A stretch of 64,000 nucleotides of DNA from Oleiharenicola lentus. Its GTDB lineage: Bacteria; Verrucomicrobiota; Verrucomicrobiia; Opitutales; Opitutaceae. The stretch is taken from the NCBI RefSeq assembly GCF_004118375.1, contig NZ_SDHX01000001.1, forward strand, positions 2,669,693-2,733,692, in the 5' to 3' direction. Within the stretch, counting starts at the first letter, position 1. Every line of letters begins with the position of its first letter. The position numbers and the translations under genes are program-made. The notes beneath the pieces were generated by a model. The model was not told the DNA's origin, ran no database searches, and worked only from the letters and a program-made list of their open reading frames with translations. This document shows positions 1 to 8,254 of this stretch, in pieces.

Positions 1-686
1 CTGTCCCCGGGCTGAAAATCCTCGGTGAGCTTCTCGTTGCGAGCATGACAAGGGGCGCAGGTCTGCATCATCTTTGCCCGGTCACCGAGAAAGGGCGGCT
101 TGGGACCGGCCGATAGGGGCCTGTTCTTGTCGCCATGACCCGGCGCAGTCGGGCCGTGACATTGGATGCAGCCCACGCCGTGCTCGATCCACGTCGAGGT
201 GTAGGTGTCGGTGGCTGGGTCATAGCGTCGCTGGTAGCCCGTCATGTGGCAGTGCGCGCACATCGAGTTCCAGTTCATGCCCCGGCCGGTCCAGTGGCCC
301 CACTCGCCGGCACGGCGATTCTCCGCGCCGAATACGTTGAAGAACTCGTGCTTCGCCGGGTCAAAGGCCTGCTCATGCGGCTGCCAGCGACCACCGGGCG
401 CGGGCACCAGTGGCTGCCACGAGGGCTTCTGTCCCAATACGAACTCAGGCCGGACCGAGCCCGGCGTGACGAGTGCGAATAACCGGAGCGCTTCGGCATC
501 TCGCACGGGATCAACCGGCCGATTGGCCTGCGCATGATCGGTCGGCGCCCAGGCGGCGTGAATCTCCGCATGGCACTCGCGGCAAGACTCCGAGGTCTGG
601 GCCACGGCCTGCTCCACCCGGAGACGCTCGACCGGCACGTCAACCCGCCGGCAACCGGTGGAAAGAGTCAGGCCAACCAGCAACAT
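1..686 (-). CDS. Multihaem c-type cytochrome, C-terminus outside the window
   Basis: The reading frame runs off the left edge, leaving about 228 codons. Four haem-binding CxxCH motifs are visible: CRECH (C35-H39), CAHCH (C143-H147), CIQCH (C173-H177) and CAPCH (C210-H214). The first is followed by EIHAAW...HA and the third is preceded by a YDPATDTYTSTW stretch and followed by HGPTAPGH; both contexts are typical of cytochrome c554-like proteins that often continue into TPR repeats. The start at 686 is chosen because AGAGGAGGAG lies five bases upstream. It gives a short hydrophobic leader MLLVGLTLSTGC, possibly a lipoprotein signal, although the -3 residue (Ser) is atypical. An upstream ATG at 740 would add a basic n-region but has no ribosome site. 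The likely role is periplasmic electron transfer; partner and haem total are unknown. Confidence 0.85.
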   Translation of the reverse strand, partial: MLLVGLTLSTGCRRVDVPVERLRVEQAVAQTSESCRECHAEIHAAWAPTDHAQANRPVDPVRDAEALRLFALVTPGSVRPEFVLGQKPSWQPLVPAPGGRWQPHEQAFDPAKHEFFNVFGAENRRAGEWGHWTGRGMNWNSMCAHCHMTGYQRRYDPATDTYTSTWIEHGVGCIQCHGPTAPGHGDKNRPLSAGPKPPFLGDRAKMMQTCAPCHARNEKLTEDFQPGD

Positions 687-1126
687 CCACGCTCCTCCTC
701 TCGTGCAAGAGCGCGACCGCCGTGTGAGAAGTAAGCCCATTGAAAACAATCGGGGAAGTCCACCCAAGCAGCTGACGATTGCCAAGCCCGGGCCGGTGTA
801 TTTTGCGCGGCCCGTAATATGCTCGGCATGCCAAGCCCGAAACGGCGTTGGCCTCGGACGCAGCGCGAGTCGGGCCCATTCGGAGCCGCCCCCAGAGCGG
901 CTGATGACGGTCACACATCAATCGCATTAGCGTACCGCCTCAAATCCATTTAATTCGCCGTGCGATGCCACCCCTTCCCCCTGCTTGTGTCTGGCCTGCT
1001 CCCGCGCGCTGATACCGTGCAGTATCCCTCAGGCCAAAGGCAAGTGAGCACGAATCGCCAATCCAGTCCTGCTTTTCCCTTAGTTTCACAACGTCCCCCA
1101 GCGTTTTGGAACCACCTCCACTACCG
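687..1126. promoter_or_regulatory. Divergent intergenic region between cytochrome and sulfatase genes
   Basis: No credible gene is present in these 440 bases. A minus-strand ATTACGG element sits at 812-818, 126 bases upstream of the cytochrome start and pointing towards it. An inverted repeat GATAC-N6-GTATC lies at 1011-1026, about 100 bases upstream of the sulfatase start. A related GATGACGGTCAC string starts near 903. Promoters for both divergent units should be here, but no convincing sigma-70 -35/-10 pair stands out. Confidence 0.4.
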
Positions 1127-2632
1127 ATGAAATTCACCCACGCGTGCTTGGTACTTCTGTTTGCCCTTGCCCCATTTTTGTCCGCCGCCGACCGGCCCAA
1201 TATTCTGGTCATCGCCGTCGATGATCTGAACCACTGGGTCAACCACCTCGGCCGCAACCCGCAGGTCATTACCCCGAATCTCGACCGTCTTGCCGCCCGA
1301 GGCGTCACGTTCACGAACGCCCACACCGCTTCCTCCGTCTGCAATCCCAGCCGCGCTGCCTTTCTCACCGGCCTACGGCCCTCGACCTCGGGCGTGTATG
1401 GCAATGCCACCGACTGGCGCACGGTGATCGGCGATGGCTACGCACTGCCGGGCTTTCTCCGCCGACAGGGATACTACACTTTCGGCGTAGGCAAACTCTT
1501 CCACACCGCCCGGCATATCCGGCCGGGCGACTGGGATGACTACCCGCAGAATCCGCGCGGCGATGATTCTCTCGCCCAAAATGAAAATTCCTCCGCCCGC
1601 ACCGCACGCAGCGATGCCTCCGTGCCCACTCTGCGCTACACGGCCGGCGATCTTTCCATCGCGGAACTAAGTGGCGGCGACGACAGCGTCGGGGACTACT
1701 GGACCGCCAGTGCCGCGATCTCAGCCCTCGCGGAGCCACGCGACGGACCGTTCTTCATTGCCTGCGGGATATTCCGTCCCCACCTGCCGTGGCATGTTCC
1801 GCAGAAATACTTCGATCTCTACCTCGAGGAAACCATCGAGCTTCCACCCTACCGGCAGGATGACCTCGAGGACGTACCGGGCGGCAAGGCATCCGAGGAG
1901 CACCTGAAGATCCTGGCGGAAGGATCGTGGAAGAAAGCAATCCGCGCCTATCTCGCCTGCATCACCTATGCCGACGTGCAGATCGGGCGCGTGCTCGACG
2001 CCTTGGACAAGAGTCCGCATCGGGACAAAACCATCGTCGTCGTTCTCGGCGACCATGGCTGGCATCTCGGCGAGAAGCAGAAGTGGCGCAAGACCGGCCT
2101 GTGGGAGGAGGCCACGCGCATGCCCTACATCTGGGCCGGACCGGGCATATCGCGCGGCGGCCGCGCCGCGCAGCCGGTGGACACGATGAGCCTATATCCT
2201 ACCCTCGTCGAGTTGGCCGGCCTTGCTCGCCCCGCTCACGTCGAGGGCGCGTCAATCACCCGCTACCTTCACGACCCGGCGTCCGCCTGGGATGGCACCC
2301 CGGCGCTCACGACCTGGCAGTTCAACAACCACAGCGTGCGCACCGACCGCTGGCGATATCTGCGTTGGAACAATGGCAACGAAGAGCTCTACGACCACTC
2401 CGTCGATCCCTACGAATGGCACAACCTGCTCTCCCCGTTGAACGCCGACCGGGCCAAGGATCTCGATCTTGCCCGGATCAAGGCCGAACTCGCCGCCCAC
2501 TTTCCGCAGGTCAATCGCACCCCTGAAGAAGGCTCGCGCGTATTCGGCGGCGAACCCAAAACCGGTGAAGCCGGCGCGGAAGCCCGGCGCGAGCAGCGTC
2601 GCCGCGAGCGCTCCGCCCAATCCGCTCCCTAA
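1127..2632 (+). CDS. Exported sulfatase, iduronate-2-sulfatase-like
   Basis: This 501-residue protein begins with a signal peptide (MKFTHACLVLLFALAPFLSAA). The ATG at 1127 is preferred over a TTG seven codons upstream because it gives the clean leader. Metal-binding D32-D33 lie in the VDDLNHW motif. The type I sulfatase signature CNPSR starts at C72, the residue converted to formylglycine in this family. The distal motif GDHGWHLGEK contains D309 and H310. The strings GIFRPHLPWHVPQKYFDLY and the overall length match iduronate-2-sulfatase-like enzymes. It should hydrolyse a sulfate ester on a glycan outside the cytoplasm; substrate position cannot be read from sequence. The next sulfatase starts five bases after its stop, so the pair is probably co-transcribed. 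Confidence 0.92.
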   Translation: MKFTHACLVLLFALAPFLSAADRPNILVIAVDDLNHWVNHLGRNPQVITPNLDRLAARGVTFTNAHTASSVCNPSRAAFLTGLRPSTSGVYGNATDWRTVIGDGYALPGFLRRQGYYTFGVGKLFHTARHIRPGDWDDYPQNPRGDDSLAQNENSSARTARSDASVPTLRYTAGDLSIAELSGGDDSVGDYWTASAAISALAEPRDGPFFIACGIFRPHLPWHVPQKYFDLYLEETIELPPYRQDDLEDVPGGKASEEHLKILAEGSWKKAIRAYLACITYADVQIGRVLDALDKSPHRDKTIVVVLGDHGWHLGEKQKWRKTGLWEEATRMPYIWAGPGISRGGRAAQPVDTMSLYPTLVELAGLARPAHVEGASITRYLHDPASAWDGTPALTTWQFNNHSVRTDRWRYLRWNNGNEELYDHSVDPYEWHNLLSPLNADRAKDLDLARIKAELAAHFPQVNRTPEEGSRVFGGEPKTGEAGAEARREQRRRERSAQSAP

Positions 2633-2637
2633 CGCTA

Positions 2638-4035
2638 ATGCGCCTGCTCGCACTTCTCATCCTTTCGTTTTTCCCCGCGGCGATGGCACTGTTCGCTGCC
2701 AACCGTCCGCCCAACGTCGTCATCATCATGGCCGACGACATGAACGACTACGGGTTTCTCGGGGCTCATCCCGACGCCCTGACGCCGCGGCTCGACGCCT
2801 TCCGCCGGGAAGCCCTGACCTTTCCCCGGACCTACTGCCCCGCCCCGGCCTGCGTGCCTTCGCGCGCTGCGTTCTTCACGGGACTCAACCCCCATCGCAC
2901 CGGCGCCTATCTCAATGGCAGCGATCCTTGGGACAAACCGGGGTTCGACCGTTATGAGTCCATGCCCGAACTTTTCCGCCGGCGCGGCTATGCAACCTGG
3001 GGCGGCGGCAAGGTGTTTCATGCCAAGATCACCGAGGCTCGCCGCTCGGCCGCCTGGACCGTGGATGCAGGTGCCAACGGCGGGTTCGGCCCGCACGTCC
3101 TGCCCGCCGACCAGATCGACGGCCAGTGGTGGGGCGCCACGTCCTGGACCGGACCCGACTCCGACTTCCCCGACGTGCGCACCCTCACCCAGGCGCGTGA
3201 ATTCCTCGCCCGTCACGAGGATGGCAAACCCTTCTTCATGTTCGTCGGCCTGTGGCGCCCTCATACGCCATTCACCGCCCCGAAACGCTTTTTCGATCTC
3301 TACGATCCCGCCAGGCTCCGCCTGCCACCCGCCGGGTGGCGGCACGGCGACCTCGACGACGTTCCGCCCGAGGGACAACGTCTCGCCGGCGTCTGGGGCC
3401 AGCGCTGGACCACTTCCGGTGTCGATCACCCTGAGGCTTGGCGACGCATCCTGCACGGCTACCTCGCCTGCACGAGCTTTGCCGACTGGGCCATCGGAGA
3501 GGTTCTCGATGGTTTGCGCCAGCGCGCCGATTACGCCAACACCCTCGTCATCGTGACCACCGACAACGGTTATCACCTCGGCGAGAAAGACCACTTCGAG
3601 AAGTCCACGCTGTGGGAGGCGTCGGCCCGCACGCCGCTCGCCGTGCGCCTGCCGGGAGGCCGGCACGCCGGCCAGATCAGCCCCCGTGTGATCGGACTGA
3701 TCGATGTGCTCCCAACCCTGGCGCAGCTTTGTGAACTCCCTGCGCCCGGACATGCCTACGACGGGCGCACTCTTGCTCCGCTGCTGGAGGACCCGTCCTC
3801 AGCCTGGCCCTACCCGGCTTTCACGGCACACCGCGACCGCTCCGCGGCCTGGCGTGACGAGCGCTGGCGCTACATCCGTTATCCCGACGACACCGAGGAA
3901 CTCTACGACCATACCGTGGACCCGCATGAATGGCACAATTTGGCCCCCAGCCCGGTCCACCATGAAGTGTTGCAACGATTCCGCACGCTCTGGCCGGAGA
4001 CCTGGGCGCCGTCCCTCGGAGGACGCGATGGTTGA
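2638..4035 (+). CDS. Exported sulfatase, second of a tandem pair
   Basis: This 465-residue protein has a signal peptide (MRLLALLILSFFPAAMALFAA), metal-binding D33-D34 in the MADDMNDYG motif, and the formylglycine signature CVPSR beginning at C72. The distal motif reads TTDNGYHLGEK, with D309-N310 where the preceding paralogue has Asp-His, an accepted variation in the metal site. GLWRPHTPFTAPKRFFDLY again suggests the iduronate-2-sulfatase-like branch. The two neighbours are diverged paralogues rather than a recent duplication. The gene starts five bases after the previous stop and is followed 11 bases later by an unknown exported protein, making a compact operon. Confidence 0.92.
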   Translation: MRLLALLILSFFPAAMALFAANRPPNVVIIMADDMNDYGFLGAHPDALTPRLDAFRREALTFPRTYCPAPACVPSRAAFFTGLNPHRTGAYLNGSDPWDKPGFDRYESMPELFRRRGYATWGGGKVFHAKITEARRSAAWTVDAGANGGFGPHVLPADQIDGQWWGATSWTGPDSDFPDVRTLTQAREFLARHEDGKPFFMFVGLWRPHTPFTAPKRFFDLYDPARLRLPPAGWRHGDLDDVPPEGQRLAGVWGQRWTTSGVDHPEAWRRILHGYLACTSFADWAIGEVLDGLRQRADYANTLVIVTTDNGYHLGEKDHFEKSTLWEASARTPLAVRLPGGRHAGQISPRVIGLIDVLPTLAQLCELPAPGHAYDGRTLAPLLEDPSSAWPYPAFTAHRDRSAAWRDERWRYIRYPDDTEELYDHTVDPHEWHNLAPSPVHHEVLQRFRTLWPETWAPSLGGRDG

Positions 4036-4046
4036 AAGGTCGGCCC

Positions 4047-4829
4047 ATGAAACGAGTCGCCTGTTGTTTCCTTTTTCTGCCTTGGGTCGTATCGGCTCCA
4101 GCGGCCGGACCCGAGGTTCTGGTCGTGGCGGATATGTTGGCCCCGCCTGAAACCTTGCCGGTCCCGACAGCCGAGCAACCGGTGCCCTTTGTTTTCCTGG
4201 GCGGACTCGAGCAGGACATCGGTGCATCCGTCGGCGGTTTGCCCCCGACGCCGGCCGAAGAAATGCGCCGGCTTCTGGTCGGCGCGCTGGCGCGGGCGCA
4301 CTTTATCGAGACCAAGGTGGGCGGGCCAATGCCGGCGATCGTCATTTTCTACACCTGGGGCACCGCGAATCTCGACACTTTCGAGCAGATTGAGGTCGAT
4401 AGCGAAACGGGCACAGACTCGAACCGACTCGTGGACTTCAACGGCCGCGAGATGGCGCGCCTGGTGGGCATCAACAAGGCCGGCCAGCGCCTTATGTCGT
4501 CGGCAGTTGCGGGAGACTTGAACGACGCATTGCTTTCCGAGCGCTTCTATATCTTTGTCGCCGCCCTCGACGCCAAGGCCCTGCTCCGGCGAGAGAAAAA
4601 GCTCGTCTGGCGCACCCGCATCAGCATCGCCGCCCGCCGCACCACCCTGGCGGAATCCATGGGCGTGATGCTGGCCAGCGCCGCACCTTACTTCGGCCGC
4701 AACGAGGCCCGGCCGGTTTTCGTGGACGACACTCTGCGGCGCAAGGTCGAGGTGAAGATGGGCGACATCCAAGTGATCGAAAGCGACGTCAGCGCGCCAG
4801 ACTCACCCCGCCCGAAAAGCCGGCCCTGA
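4047..4829 (+). CDS. Exported protein of unknown function
   Basis: I do not recognise this 260-residue protein. It has an N-terminal signal peptide (MKRVACCFLFLPWVVSAPAAG). The ATG at 4047 is preferred to a TTG at 4032 because the leader is cleaner and GAAAGG lies upstream. The mature part is rich in charged residues and contains no CxxCH, GH or sulfatase motif. A segment near residues 95-115 (PAIVIFYTWGTANLDTFEQ) followed by a helical, basic region (REKKLVWRTRISIAARR) suggests a small alpha/beta fold. It starts 11 bases after the second sulfatase and is likely in the same transcript, but nothing indicates a catalytic role. Confidence 0.75.
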   Translation: MKRVACCFLFLPWVVSAPAAGPEVLVVADMLAPPETLPVPTAEQPVPFVFLGGLEQDIGASVGGLPPTPAEEMRRLLVGALARAHFIETKVGGPMPAIVIFYTWGTANLDTFEQIEVDSETGTDSNRLVDFNGREMARLVGINKAGQRLMSSAVAGDLNDALLSERFYIFVAALDAKALLRREKKLVWRTRISIAARRTTLAESMGVMLASAAPYFGRNEARPVFVDDTLRRKVEVKMGDIQVIESDVSAPDSPRPKSRP

Positions 4830-4836
4830 GCCGGTG

Positions 4837-4843
4837 CTTACGG
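4837..4843 (+). promoter_or_regulatory. CTTACGG element upstream of the toroid glycosidase
   Basis: The string CTTACGGTCACG lies in the 68-base gap before the gene at 4898, 55 bases from its start and in the same orientation. It is one member of the recurrent TTACGG element set seen in this window; its function is inferred only from position. Confidence 0.3.
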
Positions 4844-4897
4844 TCACGCAGGCGCGGCGTTGTCGCACCTCGGCAATCCGTTTCAGATGCCCGCCGC

Positions 4898-6904
4898 ATG
4901 CCCCGCCCTCCCCGCCTTCGCATCGCCAGTCTGTGGCTGGTTGCATTGCTTTTCGCTACCCGGCTGGCCTCGGCCGATTGGGTCCCTCCCGAGGGCCGTT
5001 GGTCCATCGCCACCGGTTGGGCCGACGGATGGCCGGTAAACTGGCAGCACCTTGCCCCTGTCCGAAGCGAGCAGTCCGGAGAGTGGACCCAGCACCACGG
5101 CGAATTTGTGCTACCGGGAGGCAAACTGGTCGTCCGGGACAGCGAGCGCACGGTGCGCGACGGTCTGGTCGAGGTTCATCGCCGCTGGCAGTGGACCGCA
5201 TCGGAACCGCTGGCCCGCGTTTCGCTCTCCGTCCGCATCAGGACCGGTTTGGCCGGCTCGGCAAAACCGTTTCTGCCCGGCATCAGCTACTACGACAATC
5301 CTGCGGGACAATCCGTGGACCCCGCCCCGATTCCGGTGATCGCGGCCGCCCGTCCCTTGCGTCGGGGCTTTTATGAGGAACATCGTTTTCCCCTGCCTTT
5401 CGCCGCCGCCGAAGGCGACACTGCTTCGGGCCCGACCGTGGTCGCTCTGCACAGCACCCCCAGCCCGGTCCGCTTCGGCTGCCAGCCCGACCAGTGGTGG
5501 TCGCTTGGTGTTGATTACACTGCTGACGGCGTCGAGCTCGCGCTGCATTCCGGTGCAGTAGCCAGCAACGGGCGCACCGGTATTCTTAAGGGTCATCAGC
5601 GTCGCTGGTTCGCCTACCCGGAGGCTTGGTGCACGCTGCCGCCCGGGGCCATCGTGGAAAAGAAATTCCTCGTCGAGACCGCACCAGTGCCCCGCCCCGG
5701 TCACGGCTTCCGCGGGCCCATGCATACCGCGGTCCGCCTCAACGCAGCGCTGAATCCCGACGGATTCCCGCCAGTTCGCGATGTTCTTGAGAGAAAGTTT
5801 GCCGATACCCTGGCCCGCTGGCGTGAAACTCCGCACGCGATAGGCATTCAGGCTTTTCCGGAGCACCGTCGCTGGATTGATCTCGGCTGGGCAGGTCAAT
5901 CCGAAGCATTCGCGTATCCCTTCCTCGTGCTCGGCGATGTCTTCGATTTAAGGGAGGCGAAGCGCTATGTGCAGAGCGGGCTGGATTTCATTGCCAGCGC
6001 ACCCTTCGGGCCGAACGGTTTTCCTGTTCGGTTCAACTTGGACACGGGCGCGTGGCTCGATCGCACCAACCCGCTGTCTCAGGCCCAGGCCATGGAGAAT
6101 ATGCTGCATGCCCTTCGCGTGGCGCGCGGCAAACCGGGGCTTGATGTTTCACGCTGGGAAACCTTTCTCCGCCGCGCGGCTGATCTGCACGCAGCACGTG
6201 TGCTTGCTCCGGCTTGGCGTCCCATCTCGACCAACGAAGGATTCCTCATCGCTCCACTGGTCCATGCCTCAACAATCTTGGCCGAGCCCCGATACCTCGA
6301 CGCGGCACGCAAGGCGGCTGAACACTACATCGACCGTCACCAAGACATGGCCGAACCGTATTGGGGCGGAACGCTCGATGCGCGCTGCGAGGACAAGGAG
6401 GGGGCCTGGGCCGCCTTCCAGGGATTCCTCGCGATGCATGAAGTCACGCGCGAGGCCCGTTACCTGGAAGCCGCGACTCATGCCGCCGATGTGGTGCTGA
6501 GTTACATGTATGTCTGGGACGTCCCACTGCCGCCCGGGCGCTTGGCCGACCATGGATTCAAAACGCGCGGGTGGACGGCGGTGTCGGTGCAGAACATGCA
6601 CCTCGACGTTTATGGCGTGCTCTGCGCGCCTGCCTTCTGGCGCCTGGGCAAGCTCACCGGGCGGGAAGAGTATCAGCGCGTGGCCCGGCTGCTCTATGTC
6701 GCCTGTGGGCAGCTACTCGATCCCCGCGGCGGACAGGGAGAGCAGATTCACCAAACAAACTATGCCCAGCATTATGACTACGACCATCTCACCGGAGTGC
6801 GAGGCGACTACGTCGAGCAGTGGAACGTCTACTGGATCAGCGCCCACTTCCTTGTGGCTGCGGCACAGTTCCGGGAGATGGGTGTGGATGTGACCGCGTG
6901 GTGA
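4898..6904 (+). CDS. Exported protein, putative alpha/alpha-toroid glycosidase
   Basis: This 668-residue protein starts with a signal peptide ending around ATRLASA. The N-terminal 270 residues are beta-rich (WVPPEGRWSIATGWADG onward). From about residue 320 the protein is helical with repeated aromatic and Asp/Glu-rich segments such as RRWIDLGWAGQSEAFAYPF, LSQAQAMENMLHAL and ARYLEAATHAADVVLSYMY, the pattern expected of a six-hairpin glycosidase fold. This organisation is seen in several hydrolase and lyase families with an N-terminal beta-sandwich, but I cannot place it in a named GH or PL family. It ends nine bases from the convergent LacI gene. An 11-base tandem repeat covers its stop codon. 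Confidence 0.75.
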   Translation: MPRPPRLRIASLWLVALLFATRLASADWVPPEGRWSIATGWADGWPVNWQHLAPVRSEQSGEWTQHHGEFVLPGGKLVVRDSERTVRDGLVEVHRRWQWTASEPLARVSLSVRIRTGLAGSAKPFLPGISYYDNPAGQSVDPAPIPVIAAARPLRRGFYEEHRFPLPFAAAEGDTASGPTVVALHSTPSPVRFGCQPDQWWSLGVDYTADGVELALHSGAVASNGRTGILKGHQRRWFAYPEAWCTLPPGAIVEKKFLVETAPVPRPGHGFRGPMHTAVRLNAALNPDGFPPVRDVLERKFADTLARWRETPHAIGIQAFPEHRRWIDLGWAGQSEAFAYPFLVLGDVFDLREAKRYVQSGLDFIASAPFGPNGFPVRFNLDTGAWLDRTNPLSQAQAMENMLHALRVARGKPGLDVSRWETFLRRAADLHAARVLAPAWRPISTNEGFLIAPLVHASTILAEPRYLDAARKAAEHYIDRHQDMAEPYWGGTLDARCEDKEGAWAAFQGFLAMHEVTREARYLEAATHAADVVLSYMYVWDVPLPPGRLADHGFKTRGWTAVSVQNMHLDVYGVLCAPAFWRLGKLTGREEYQRVARLLYVACGQLLDPRGGQGEQIHQTNYAQHYDYDHLTGVRGDYVEQWNVYWISAHFLVAAAQFREMGVDVTAW

Positions 6905-6913
6905 CCGCGTGAC

Positions 6914-7969
6914 TTACCGCTGTTTCCTGACCGTCACACCCGGAACCCAATGAGAACTGCCCAAGGTGGCGCGCGGCGATTCCGGGATTCCGCTCTCATT
7001 GTTGTATAGCATCGAAATGAGCATATCCACGGCCGCCTCGCCGGACAGATCGTTGCGCTGCTCCATGGCGGCCCACTCCTGCGCTGATGGGTTGTGCTCA
7101 AGGTCAACCAACCCGATATCCCGCGGAATCTTATAACCCAGGTCTTCCAGCCAGATTTTGATGTCGCGGTGCAGGGTAAGAATCACGTCTGGCTTGTGTC
7201 TCTCCAGCCACTTTTTGAACCGCTGGAAACAGCTATCGGAACCGTCGGCCTTGTCGAAGGTAGGCACCCGTTGAGCCGTCGGCAGTGCCTGCTGTCCGAA
7301 CCACATACCGGCGGAAAACCTTCCCTCGACCAGATGGTCCACCGTATGGCTGAGAACAAGGGCGGGGCGCTTGTAGCCCAAGGCGAGCACCTGTTTGACC
7401 GCCTCCAGCATCAAGGCATGGTGATCAACGCAGCAGAAGGACAAGGTTGGTTCATGCGTTCGCACGCCGGTCACGACACAGGCGATTTGCGGCCACAGGC
7501 TGTCAAACTGCGGAGGCAGCCGGTTCTGATTGAACAACCCCACAACAATCGCGCCCCGGATGCCGCGGGAACGCAGAATACGAGCCAAGCGCGCACCGTT
7601 GATCTCGGGATCATGCAGCCAAAAGGTGTCGAAGTGATAACCTTGCGATTCACCCCGGCGGCGACAACCGGTCAGCCAGGCGGCAATCGTGGGGTGGCGC
7701 TTCATCGCCAGGGAATCGGGGTGGGCGTTTAACAGCGCGATCGTATACCGAAACTTGGGCACCTTGGTCTTTCGCAATTCGGCCATGAGATGGGACAACA
7801 CAGGATTGCGTTGATAGCCCAGCTTCTCCGCCAACTGCTGCACCCGCCGCCGTGTTTCCACAGAAATACGGCGGTCATTCTTAAGCGCCAGTGAAACCGT
7901 GTTTTTTGAAACTCCCGATTGCTCGGCGAGCATGGTCATGGTCACAGGAACTTTGGGCGGGGTTGTCAT
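6914..7969 (-). CDS. LacI-family transcriptional regulator (copy 1)
   Basis: This 351-residue protein has an N-terminal helix-turn-helix (MTMLAEQSGVSKNTVSLALK, residues about 11-30) and the hinge-helix region that follows in LacI/GalR proteins. The remainder is a periplasmic-binding-protein-like effector domain. It is a clear paralogue of the regulator at 54772-55818: both contain GCRRR, FWLHDP, CVV.GVRTH and LSFCCVDHH in the same order. It is transcribed away from the large TonB receptor at 8255, so it most likely controls that receptor, itself and perhaps nearby enzymes in response to an imported sugar. The ATG at 7969 has no strong ribosome site; Met11 is a possible alternative. Confidence 0.93.
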   Translation of the reverse strand: MTTPPKVPVTMTMLAEQSGVSKNTVSLALKNDRRISVETRRRVQQLAEKLGYQRNPVLSHLMAELRKTKVPKFRYTIALLNAHPDSLAMKRHPTIAAWLTGCRRRGESQGYHFDTFWLHDPEINGARLARILRSRGIRGAIVVGLFNQNRLPPQFDSLWPQIACVVTGVRTHEPTLSFCCVDHHALMLEAVKQVLALGYKRPALVLSHTVDHLVEGRFSAGMWFGQQALPTAQRVPTFDKADGSDSCFQRFKKWLERHKPDVILTLHRDIKIWLEDLGYKIPRDIGLVDLEHNPSAQEWAAMEQRNDLSGEAAVDMLISMLYNNESGIPESPRATLGSSHWVPGVTVRKQR

Positions 7970-7984
7970 CGCGTCGCAGACGGT

Positions 7985-8034
7985 TGGCCAAGCGAATAGG
8001 TTACGGTCCTACTGTCCACCTCATTCGCTGGCCA
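7985..8034. repeat. Long interrupted inverted repeat upstream of LacI copy 1
   Basis: TGGCCAAGCGAAT at 7985-7997 is mirrored by ATTCGCTGGCCA at 8023-8034. The seven inner bases AGCGAAT/ATTCGCT pair perfectly and the outer GGCCA/TGGCC pair after a single bulged base. The 25-base spacer contains GTTACGG. It could be a pair of operator half-sites or a hairpin in the LacI leader transcript. Confidence 0.45.
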
Positions 8035-8064
8035 TGATAGCGGTTCAAGCCATGCGCAACCAGC

Positions 8065-8086
8065 GCGATCGTCTGCACACGATCGC
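8065..8086. promoter_or_regulatory. Perfect palindrome, candidate LacI operator
   Basis: GCGATCGT-CTGCAC-ACGATCGC has perfect eight-base arms around six bases, in the divergent gap between a LacI gene and a TonB receptor gene. Its 22-base size suits a dimeric repressor, although classical LacI-family operators usually have a central CG and shorter spacing, so the binding protein is not certain. Confidence 0.45.
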
Positions 8087-8128
8087 CAAACCGCCATCAA
8101 CCGGCCACAGATCCGGGTTGCGACATGT

Positions 8129-8135
8129 ATTACGG
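8129..8135 (+). promoter_or_regulatory. ATTACGG element upstream of TonB receptor 1
   Basis: TGTATTACGGTCATT is centred about 120 bases upstream of the receptor start and has the same orientation. It belongs to the recurrent ATTACGG set. Confidence 0.3.
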
Positions 8136-8254
8136 TCATTCAGGCCAATGCTTTTTGAAGATGCGCACACAGGTAAAGTCCCGGCGACCCCAAAGCCCAC
8201 GGCACCTCTCGGTGTTGTGCCGCCACGCCCCCAACCCTAGCCCCGAATACTAGC

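Larger units (their letters stand above)
7970..8254. promoter_or_regulatory. Divergent control region between LacI copy 1 and TonB receptor 1
   Basis: This 285-base region holds no gene. It contains two inverted repeats listed separately, a GTTACGG string at 8000-8006 and an ATTACGG string at 8129-8135 pointing to the receptor. Its position makes it the probable site of LacI binding and of both divergent promoters. Confidence 0.55.
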
